NCBI GenBank assembly: GCA_009839535.1
Contig: VXPN01000520.1
Location: 1-6,034 of the forward strand
DNA from: Boseongicola sp. SB0662_bin_57
GTDB lineage: Bacteria > Pseudomonadota > Alphaproteobacteria > Rhodobacterales > Rhodobacteraceae
DNA: 6,034 nt
Direction: 5' to 3'
Below the pieces are notes generated by a model. The model ran no database searches and was not told the DNA's origin. It saw nothing but the letters and a program-made list of their open reading frames with translations. Below, in pieces: positions 1 to 5,098 of the stretch (position 1 is its first letter; each line of letters opens with the position of its first letter). Made by a program: the position numbers and the translations under genes.

Positions 1-197
1 GCGCGTTCGCGGACAACTGGGAGCTCAGCGCGGGCCGCGCGCTGTCGGTGGTGAAGTACATGACCGAGGAGCTGGACTTCCCGCCGGAGCGGCTGGCCGC
101 GGCGGGCTTCGGCGAGTACCGGCCGGTCAGCCCCGAGGACGCCGACGCCGCAAGGGCGCAGAACCGCCGCATCGAGCTCAAGCTCACCGAACGATGA
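1..197 (+). CDS. OmpA/MotB-type peptidoglycan-binding protein, C-terminal end (5' truncated)
   Basis: Only the last 64 codons are present. The reading frame begins at base 3 and the TGA is at 195-197. The translation carries the end of an OmpA_C/MotB fold: DNWELSAGRA, then VVKYM, then RLAAAGFGEYRPV, then AQNRRIEL, and it ends KLTER. In this family the LSxxRA helix, the GxGE turn and the NRRxE motif belong to the domain that holds the diaminopimelate residue of peptidoglycan, so the protein probably anchors a membrane or periplasmic structure to the cell wall. In Rhodobacterales such a C-terminus is found on long proteins with an N-terminal membrane helix, but the N-terminal part lies outside the window, so its partner domains are unknown. 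Codons are almost all G/C-ending (only GCA, GAA and CGA are exceptions), unlike the genes to the right. Family is confident; the specific role (OmpA-like, Pal-like or MotB-like) is not. Confidence 0.88.
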   Translation, partial: AFADNWELSAGRALSVVKYMTEELDFPPERLAAAGFGEYRPVSPEDADAARAQNRRIELKLTER

Positions 198-203
198 GCG
201 CAC

Positions 204-254
204 GCGGGCTGCTTTGCCCATGTTGCCCGAGCCCGCAGACCGCTTGCGCTCGGG
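204..254 (+). terminator. Two alternative hairpins after the OmpA-like gene (possible weak terminator)
   Basis: Two perfect 7-bp inverted repeats lie just after the stop codon at 197. GCGGGCT (204-210) pairs with AGCCCGC (230-236), and CCCGAGC (226-232) pairs with GCTCGGG (248-254). They share bases 230-232 and so cannot form together. Neither is followed by a run of T, so a classical intrinsic terminator is not supported. They could slow or end transcription of the upstream gene before the tRNA, or be chance in GC-rich DNA. Confidence 0.25.
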
Positions 255-270
255 AAGCCGGCAGTCTAAA
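244..270 (+). promoter_or_regulatory. Possible tRNA-Thr promoter
   Basis: TCTAAA at 265-270 resembles a -10 element and stands 14 bases before the tRNA 5' end, a suitable distance for a short leader. A weak -35 candidate, TTGCGC at 244-249, is separated by only 15 bases, which is shorter than the ideal 17. It is the only AT-leaning patch in the spacer, which is the main reason to propose it. Confidence 0.3.
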
Positions 271-284
271 CGCGGGTTCGCGTT

Positions 285-360
285 GCCGCATTAGCTCAGC
301 TGGTAGAGCAATCGCTTCGTAAGCGATGGGTCGGGGGTTCAAGTCCCTCATGCGGCACCA
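285..360 (+). tRNA. tRNA-Thr (anticodon CGU)
   Basis: The cloverleaf can be folded by eye. The acceptor stem is GCCGCAT (285-291) with ATGCGGC (350-356). The D stem is GCTC (294-297) with GAGC (306-309). The anticodon stem is ATCGC (311-315) with GCGAT (323-327), around the seven-base loop TTCGTAA. The T stem is 333-337 with 345-349, including one G-T pair, around the loop TTCAAGT. The anticodon is CGT at 318-320, which reads the Thr codon ACG. A discriminator A (357) and an encoded CCA (358-360) follow. The loop has U33 and A37, and as an ANN-decoding tRNA it is a predicted substrate of the t6A pathway whose enzyme TsaD is encoded 3.7 kb away. It is transcribed towards hemY, with 39 bases between the tRNA end and the hemY stop. 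Confidence 0.97.
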
Positions 361-399
361 CAAGGCTTCCCCTGCCAGACTCCAGGCATCTTTGCAGCA

Positions 400-1989
400 T
401 CACCTCATGCCGCCGGCTGCGGAGTCTCTCAGCCGTGCGTCTTCGACGACATAATCTGCCGGCGGCTCCACGGCCCGGGCGGGCTCGAATTCGACGTCCG
501 TCGGCGCGTCTGCGGTCACCGCTGGATCCGGCGCATCCGCATCATGCGTCGATTCGTCCTGATCGGCGTCGGAATCGCCGTCAGGATTGTCCTCGGAGCC
601 TTCCGGCGTGCCGGTTGCGCCGACGATCAGCGGCAGCATCTCGGCTCCCGCGGAAAGCGGTGCAGCGCCGTCGCTTGGCCGCTTCCAGGTCAGGGTGTCG
701 AAGCTCTTGCATCGCTCGCAGACGGGCTCCCAGCGCGCATGTGCGCAATGGCAGCTCTCGCACACCCATTGCGGATCACGCGGTGCCGCAAGCGCGCGCG
801 CAAGCCACCCCTTCACAACGGCATCGTCGGCCCCGAATCCGCGCGCGACCGCCGCCATGATGGTCAGGGCCCGTGCAGTGGGATCGGTCTCGGCCAAGTC
901 CCCGATCGCGTCGCGCGCAGCGGGAAAGTTCTCCGCCGCAATCTGCAGTTCCGCCTCAAGCATTCGGGTTTCGGGATGGGTCGGTTGCACACCCGTCAAC
1001 GCTGCAAACCGCTTGATGCGGGCCTCCGGCGTTTCCTCGGGATCAAGGCGGGCGAAGGCGGCCGCAAGGTCTGGATGAGGCTGCGCCGACCAAGCCTTCC
1101 TCAGAATGCGCGACGCATTCCTCGGCTTGTTGCGGACCATGTATCCGTCCGCAGCCATGACCGCCGCCGGAACAAGGTCCGGGGAGAGCCGGTTTGCTTC
1201 GATCGCCTTTTCGCGCGCCTCAACGGACCTGTCTTCGCGCAGGATGTCCTGAGCCTCGCCAAGCGCAAGCACCGCGTCACGACGCCGATGAACATCGCGC
1301 GGAAGCCCGCCCTGCCTGAGCTTGGCGCCAAGCGTCTTGCGGGCGCCGGTCCAGTCATGCGCACCGGCCTGAAGCTTGAGCAGGACGTCCTGGGTCTCTA
1401 CATGCGCGGGCCTCAGCGCAAATGCCTTCTCGGCGAGCTTCAGGGCTATGTCGGCATTGTCGCTCGCCAGTTGCTGCTTCATCAGCCCCCTGATTCCGAC
1501 AAACCGGGTACGGTCGTCTTCGAGAAGGCGCTTGTAGGCCGCTTCAGCCTGAACCGCATCGCCGGCCTGCTCGGCGGCCTGTGCGGTCAGGAGCGATGTG
1601 AGCTCCCGGCGCCAGAGAAGCTTTTCGGCCCGAGACGCCTTTGAGAGCGCCACTCCGGATTCGCCCGATGCGAGCGCGATCATCCCCTCGGCCAAGGCAT
1701 CAAAACCCTTGCGTTCACGCCGGCGGTCAAAGAAACGGTCGATCGAAGTCCTGTCGCCGGCGACAAAGCGCGCGAATGCAACGGCCAGTCCCACGATCTT
1801 GATCCCGACCCAGACCGCAAACACAACTGCCATCAACGCAATGACAGCCTCGAACGGGCCGAAAAAGTACTCGGTGTCCGCAACCGACAAGCGAATTCCG
1901 ACGTCCGTTTCAATCAGCAGTTCCGCACCCCAGGCGGCGGCCGTGACCAGCGCGACGAAGAGAACGATTTTCAGAAGCGGCCAGAGCAT
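400..1989 (-). CDS. hemY: HemY-type TPR membrane protein with C-terminal zinc ribbon
   Basis: 529 aa. Two hydrophobic segments (about residues 5-23 and 45-73) enclose a short periplasmic loop. They are followed by a basic stretch (RRRERK, 89-94) and a helical cytoplasmic region (about 95-400) of TPR-like repeats, for example GDAVQAEAAYKRLL and ADIALKLAEKAFALRP. This matches the HemY_N plus TPR architecture. HemY in this sense is an inner-membrane protein linked to late heme synthesis, with no known catalytic activity; it is not the Bacillus HemY protoporphyrinogen/coproporphyrinogen oxidase. Residues 410-427 hold a CxxC...CxxC pair (C410, C413, C424, C427) that looks like a zinc ribbon, followed by DTLTW and a long acidic, Pro/Ala-rich tail (about 458-529). 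The E. coli protein is near 400 aa and lacks these additions. The ATG at 1989 is preceded by a weak GAGA (1998-1995) overlapping the stop of the upstream gene, 7 bases away, which suggests translational coupling. Confidence 0.9.
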   Translation of the reverse strand: MLWPLLKIVLFVALVTAAAWGAELLIETDVGIRLSVADTEYFFGPFEAVIALMAVVFAVWVGIKIVGLAVAFARFVAGDRTSIDRFFDRRRERKGFDALAEGMIALASGESGVALSKASRAEKLLWRRELTSLLTAQAAEQAGDAVQAEAAYKRLLEDDRTRFVGIRGLMKQQLASDNADIALKLAEKAFALRPAHVETQDVLLKLQAGAHDWTGARKTLGAKLRQGGLPRDVHRRRDAVLALGEAQDILREDRSVEAREKAIEANRLSPDLVPAAVMAADGYMVRNKPRNASRILRKAWSAQPHPDLAAAFARLDPEETPEARIKRFAALTGVQPTHPETRMLEAELQIAAENFPAARDAIGDLAETDPTARALTIMAAVARGFGADDAVVKGWLARALAAPRDPQWVCESCHCAHARWEPVCERCKSFDTLTWKRPSDGAAPLSAGAEMLPLIVGATGTPEGSEDNPDGDSDADQDESTHDADAPDPAVTADAPTDVEFEPARAVEPPADYVVEDARLRDSAAGGMR

Positions 1990-1996
1990 CGGCGTC

Positions 1997-3184
1997 TCAA
2001 TTCATCCCGCCGGCAAGCACGTCAATTGCGCCCAGCGCTGCCAGTCGAAACTCCGCATCGGCGACCCAGCCCGCCATTGCGGATCGTGAAGCGCGCGACA
2101 GTGACTCCAGTTCGGCAAGCGCGGCGGGCAAGTCACCTTCGGCCACACGCGCCTCGGCCCGGGAAAGGATCGCGTCGGCACTGTCCCCCTCCCGTGGCGT
2201 CAAGGACCGGGCGTTTGTCGCATGTCGCAGAAACGCGACAATCCTGTCTCCGACCGTTCCTTCGCCCGAAATGCTCCGCGAGGCAGCCAATGCGGCCCTG
2301 GCCGCGGCAGGAAATCCCTGTTGAAGCGCGTTGAGCGTCGGTATTCCGGTTCGTGCATGGTCGGCCAGTTCGGGCGGGATGCCCTCCATCGTCGAAATGA
2401 CGTCCGAATACGGTGCGCCGGTCTCGACTGCCGCACGCAATCTGGCGATTGCAAACCGGTTTCCCGCAGCCGATGCTCCGCCTGCCTCGACCGCCCTCGC
2501 TTCAAGCTTTGAAATCTTCGCCTCCGCGTCGGCAACGAGTTGATCCAGCTGACCCCTGAAACGCGTGAGCTGCTCTTCGGTCCGGACGGTCTGAGACAGG
2601 GACACGTCCCCACTCGAGACCTCCAGCGTCTCCACGCGCCGGAACAGGGCGGCAAGCCTGGTGCCAAGCTCCGAGATCTCGCCTGACGTCGTCGCCTCCA
2701 TCTCTCCGATCTCCGGACCCAGTTCGTTCACCTTGTCTTCAAGCGCGGCGATGTCGTCCTCCAGCCCAGACAGATCCGGCGGCGGCTGCATCAATCCTCG
2801 CAGTTCGCCCAGCTGCGCTTTCAGCACCGACATTTCCGCCACCACGGCATCAACTCCGGAAAGCGCCTGCTCCGCCTTATCCGGCTGGCCCGTCGGTTGC
2901 GACAGCGAGATTGCGACAAGGAAGCCAACGGCACCTGCCACCAGACCGCCGACAAGGCCTGACGCAATCGAGAGCCGCATCCCGTCCGCGCGGAAGAAGT
3001 TCCCTGCAGTTCGCCCGAAGGCCGAAGGCTCGTCCGTCTGCGCGTCGCCAAGGCCGGCGTCGGCAGCTCCGCCACCTGTCGCTGCAGTCGCATCCGACGG
3101 TTCCTGCGATGCAGGTTCCGATTTCGGCTTCCCGGAAGATACCGGTTCCTCTGAGATCTTCTTGGGCTCTGCAGGGTCAGCCAC
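1997..3184 (-). CDS. Mitofilin/Mic60-family inner-membrane protein
   Basis: 395 aa from the GTG at 3184. The layout is: a polar, Pro/Glu/Ala-rich cytoplasmic N-terminus (1-70); one membrane helix (about 72-95, rich in Gly/Ala); a long predicted coiled coil (about 103-235, with repeated L-xx-E/L spacing such as LEDDIAALEDKVNEL); and a helical C-terminal domain (about 245-393) containing VGDRIVAFL, DAILSRAEARVAEGDLPAAL and a Trp-containing end (W373). This is the order seen in alphaproteobacterial Mic60 homologues (COG4223), where the C-terminal mitofilin domain sits in the periplasm. Family knowledge: mitochondrial Mic60 shapes cristae junctions, and alphaproteobacterial versions have been linked to intracytoplasmic membranes and outer-membrane contacts. 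GTG was chosen over an in-frame upstream TTG (3205) because GGAAGG lies 8 bases before the GTG. An 82-base gap separates it from hemD upstream, without a clear promoter; hemY follows after 7 bases. Sequence outside the C-terminal domain is poorly conserved in this family, so the call rests mainly on architecture and context. Confidence 0.82.
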   Translation of the reverse strand: MADPAEPKKISEEPVSSGKPKSEPASQEPSDATAATGGGAADAGLGDAQTDEPSAFGRTAGNFFRADGMRLSIASGLVGGLVAGAVGFLVAISLSQPTGQPDKAEQALSGVDAVVAEMSVLKAQLGELRGLMQPPPDLSGLEDDIAALEDKVNELGPEIGEMEATTSGEISELGTRLAALFRRVETLEVSSGDVSLSQTVRTEEQLTRFRGQLDQLVADAEAKISKLEARAVEAGGASAAGNRFAIARLRAAVETGAPYSDVISTMEGIPPELADHARTGIPTLNALQQGFPAAARAALAASRSISGEGTVGDRIVAFLRHATNARSLTPREGDSADAILSRAEARVAEGDLPAALAELESLSRASRSAMAGWVADAEFRLAALGAIDVLAGGMN

Positions 3185-3192
3185 TCCGTCAC

Positions 3193-3198
3193 CCTTCC
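3193..3198 (-). promoter_or_regulatory. Ribosome binding site deciding the Mic60-family start
   Basis: Read on the minus strand, GGAAGG (3198 to 3193) is followed by 8 bases and then GTG at 3184. The other in-frame start, TTG at 3205, lies upstream of this site and would place the Shine-Dalgarno inside the coding region. This favours the GTG. Confidence 0.65.
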
Positions 3199-3266
3199 GT
3201 AGCAAGCTCGTGCGTCATTGCGTGCCTGAACCTAATGCCGCGCGCGTCCTGCAACAAGGTGAGGAC

Positions 3267-3947
3267 TCACAGCGCCTCGACAACCAGGTCACACATGGAG
3301 TCGGCGGTCGGATGCCTGGCCACCCTGAATTCTGCGTCTCCCCGCCAAGCCGCTCTCGCCGCCTCGCTTATCGCAAGGACCATTACGGGAGCTGTGGCTG
3401 AATGACACGACAGGAGCCTTGCGCTTCTCGGCGAGAATACGGGAGCGAGTACTGGCGAACTGCCTGCAAGAAGTGCATGTGCTGCCCGCGAAAGAGGGCG
3501 CGGGGCCTGATCATAGAGCACAACGTCGACAGCATTGGCGCCTTGAGCGGACAGCCGCTCGGCAAGATTGCATCGTGCATGCCTTCCCCGACAGACAATG
3601 ACGGGAAAGGCCACTTCCCCAATGCGTTCAAGAAAGCTTTCGGCCGTTTCTCCTAGCGCCTTCGCCCGCGCCCCGAACCCGCGTGCAAGCCCTGCAGTAG
3701 CTTCACCCACCGTGAGGACGATGCGACCTTCAAGGCTGTCGCCGAGCTGGCGAACGGCGTTTCCCGACGCTGCGACGATCGTGGCAAATTCATTCAGGTC
3801 TGGCGGTTCGGCAACGGGGATGATGTCCATGACCGGAGAGATCACGGCCGGAATGCGCTGCCCCAGCCGCCTTTCGCAATCCGCCAGAAAGCTCGCTGAT
3901 TGCGCCTCAGGCCTGGTAAGAAGAAGCGTGGGCCCGGGATCGTCCAT
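3267..3947 (-). CDS. hemD: Uroporphyrinogen-III synthase
   Basis: 226 aa, normal for the family. HemD closes hydroxymethylbilane with inversion of ring D to give uroporphyrinogen III, the branch-point precursor of heme, siroheme, cobalamin and bacteriochlorophyll, in the cytoplasm. Visible family marks are: LLLTRPEAQS near the start (8-17); SPVMDIIP (37-44); ASGNAV (60-65); VGEATA (80-85), the usual VGxxTA; CRGRHAR (119-125); VVLYDQAP (142-149) with Y145 at the position of a conserved Tyr; FSPRSA (171-176); and PTADSM (213-218) just before the end. Sequence conservation in HemD is always low, and these motifs are the reliable part. The ATG at 3947 has an AAGAAGG site 7 bases upstream. An in-frame start at 4025 would add 26 residues unlike the family and overlap tsaD. 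It is the first gene of the minus-strand set, diverging from tsaD; no hemC, its usual pathway predecessor, lies within the window. Confidence 0.92.
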   Translation of the reverse strand: MDDPGPTLLLTRPEAQSASFLADCERRLGQRIPAVISPVMDIIPVAEPPDLNEFATIVAASGNAVRQLGDSLEGRIVLTVGEATAGLARGFGARAKALGETAESFLERIGEVAFPVIVCRGRHARCNLAERLSAQGANAVDVVLYDQAPRPLSRAAHALLAGSSPVLAPVFSPRSARLLSCHSATAPVMVLAISEAARAAWRGDAEFRVARHPTADSMCDLVVEAL

Positions 3948-3954
3948 TTCAGCG

Positions 3955-3961
3955 CCTTCTT
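3955..3961 (-). promoter_or_regulatory. Ribosome binding site of hemD
   Basis: AAGAAGG read on the minus strand (3961 to 3955) stands 7 bases before the ATG at 3947. This strong site fixes the hemD start at MDDPGP rather than at the further upstream ATG at 4025. Confidence 0.75.
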
Positions 3962-3978
3962 GTGCGAGGCATGGCCCG

Positions 3979-4007
3979 GTGATACCTGCGGTGTCGAAGC
4001 CACGCAA
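3979..4007 (-). promoter_or_regulatory. Candidate promoter of the hemD operon
   Basis: On the minus strand, TTGCGT (4007 to 4002) and TATCAC (3984 to 3979) are separated by exactly 17 bases. They match the sigma-70 consensus at 3 of 6 and 4 of 6 positions. Transcription would begin near 3972, giving a leader of about 25 bases before the hemD ATG. The site lies within the 71-bp region shared with tsaD. No equally good promoter is visible for tsaD; TTGTGC (3960-3965) with GATACC (3981-3986) is a weaker option at 15-base spacing. Seen by consensus matching only. Confidence 0.35.
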
Positions 4008-4018
4008 GCTGAACAGCC

Positions 4019-5098
4019 ATGGCACGTCTCTTCCTCGGGATCGAATCCAGCTGCGACGACACGGCGGCCGCCGTCGTATCGGATGACAGACGGATTCTGT
4101 CGTCCGTCGTTGCAGACCAAGCCTCCCTGCACGTGGCCTTTGGCGGCATCGTTCCCGAAATCGCCGCGCGCGCGCATGCCGAAAAGCTCGACATCACCGT
4201 CGTGACCGCATTGGGCGAGGCGGGCATCTGCATCCCGGACATTGACGCGGTCGCCGTCACGGCAGGTCCAGGCCTGATCGGCGGCGTTCTTTCCGGCGTG
4301 ATGTGCGCGAGAGGAATTGCCACGGGAGCAGGCAAGCCGCTTCTAGGGGTCAACCATCTCGCCGGCCACGCGTTGACACCACGGCTAACGGACGATGTTG
4401 CGTTTCCCTATCTTCTGCTTCTGGTCTCGGGCGGACACTGCCAGCTGCTGATTGTCTCCGGCCCGGACGACTTTCAGCGCCTCGGCGGAACCCTGGACGA
4501 CTCGCCCGGCGAGGCGTTTGACAAGACGGCCCGCGCCCTTGGCCTCCCCGGACCTGGCGGCCCGGCTGTCGAGGACGAGGCTGCAGGCGGAGACCCGGAG
4601 CGATTTCGCTTTCCGAGGCCGTTGCTCGACCGCCCCGACTGCAACATGAGCTTCTCGGGCCTGAAGACCGCATTGATCCGCGCGCGCGACGCGTTGGTTT
4701 CCGAGTCAGGCGGCCTGTCCAGGAAAGACCGCGCCGATCTTTGTGCCGGCTTCCAGGCTGCGGTAACGGAAGTCCTGACAGAAAAGGCCGCGCGCGCGAT
4801 CGAAACCTACCTCTCGCAGAACCCGCGCAGGGCAGTCATCGCCGTCGCAGGCGGCGTTGCAGCAAACGCCGGCGTTCGTGCCGGGCTCAACGCTGTCGCA
4901 CGAAGATACAGCCTCGGATTTGTTGCGCCTCCCGCCGCCCTGTGCACAGACAATGCCGCAATGATCGCCTGGGCTGGAATCGAGCTTGACCGGATTGGGA
5001 ATCCCGGGCTCGTTCCCCTCGTCGCGCGCCCACGCTGGCCATTGGACACGAGCCGGCCGGCCCTTCTGGGATCGGGCGGGAAAGGTGTGAAGGCATGA
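4019..5098 (+). CDS. tsaD: tRNA N6-threonylcarbamoyladenosine (t6A) transferase TsaD
   Basis: 359 aa, complete, slightly longer than the typical 335-345. TsaD (also called Gcp/YgjD), working with TsaB and TsaE, moves the threonylcarbamoyl group from the TsaC product threonylcarbamoyl-AMP to A37 of tRNAs that read ANN codons. Visible motifs of the ASKHA-fold Kae1/TsaD family are: GIESSCDDTAAAV (7-19); TAGPGLIGG (81-89); the metal-binding HxxxH in VNHLAGHAL (H113, H117); LVSGGHC (135-141, with Cys where Thr is more common); DDSPGEAFDK (160-169); SFSGLKTA (211-218); AGGVAAN (277-283); and CTDNAAMIA (309-317), whose D311 is the third metal ligand. All key residues are intact, so the enzyme should be active. 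The ATG at 4019 gives the standard MARLFLGIESS start, although no good Shine-Dalgarno precedes it. The stop overlaps the gpsA start (ATGA), pointing to a tsaD-gpsA operon. Confidence 0.97.
   Translation: MARLFLGIESSCDDTAAAVVSDDRRILSSVVADQASLHVAFGGIVPEIAARAHAEKLDITVVTALGEAGICIPDIDAVAVTAGPGLIGGVLSGVMCARGIATGAGKPLLGVNHLAGHALTPRLTDDVAFPYLLLLVSGGHCQLLIVSGPDDFQRLGGTLDDSPGEAFDKTARALGLPGPGGPAVEDEAAGGDPERFRFPRPLLDRPDCNMSFSGLKTALIRARDALVSESGGLSRKDRADLCAGFQAAVTEVLTEKAARAIETYLSQNPRRAVIAVAGGVAANAGVRAGLNAVARRYSLGFVAPPAALCTDNAAMIAWAGIELDRIGNPGLVPLVARPRWPLDTSRPALLGSGGKGVKA
5079..5085 (+). promoter_or_regulatory. Ribosome binding site of gpsA inside the tsaD end
   Basis: GGAAAGG lies 9 bases before the ATG at 5095. 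A second match, GAAGG (5089-5093), is only one base from the ATG and is too close to be useful. Together with the ATGA overlap this supports coupled translation from tsaD. Confidence 0.55.

Noticed and set aside
285..400. tRNA-Thr as the attachment site of an integrated element
   Set aside because: No integrase gene, no duplicated tRNA 3' end, and the region directly downstream is a conserved core gene (hemY).
544..1644. A 366-codon open frame on the + strand opposite hemY
   Set aside because: It is a mirror of the hemY coding strand in GC-rich DNA. Its translation is Arg/Gly/Leu-rich without recognisable motifs, while the minus-strand frame has clear HemY architecture.
3211..3223. Short direct repeat TGCGT-CAT-TGCGT in the hemD/Mic60 gap as an operator
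   Set aside because: Five-base repeats are expected by chance, and no promoter element is convincingly associated with them.
2661..3401. A 246-codon + strand open frame opposite the Mic60-family gene and the hemD 3' end
   Set aside because: It spans the boundary of two convincing minus-strand genes, and its Ser/Pro/Ala-rich translation is typical of an antisense shadow.
3267..4025. Longer hemD starting at the ATG at 4025
   Set aside because: The extra 26 residues do not look like a HemD N-terminus, the start would overlap tsaD, and the ATG at 3947 has a strong AAGAAGG site at correct spacing.
4161..4180. Alternating CG runs (for example in 4165-4176 and 4791-4798) as possible Z-DNA or simple repeats
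   Set aside because: They are short and arise from Ala-Arg codons in a GC-rich coding region.
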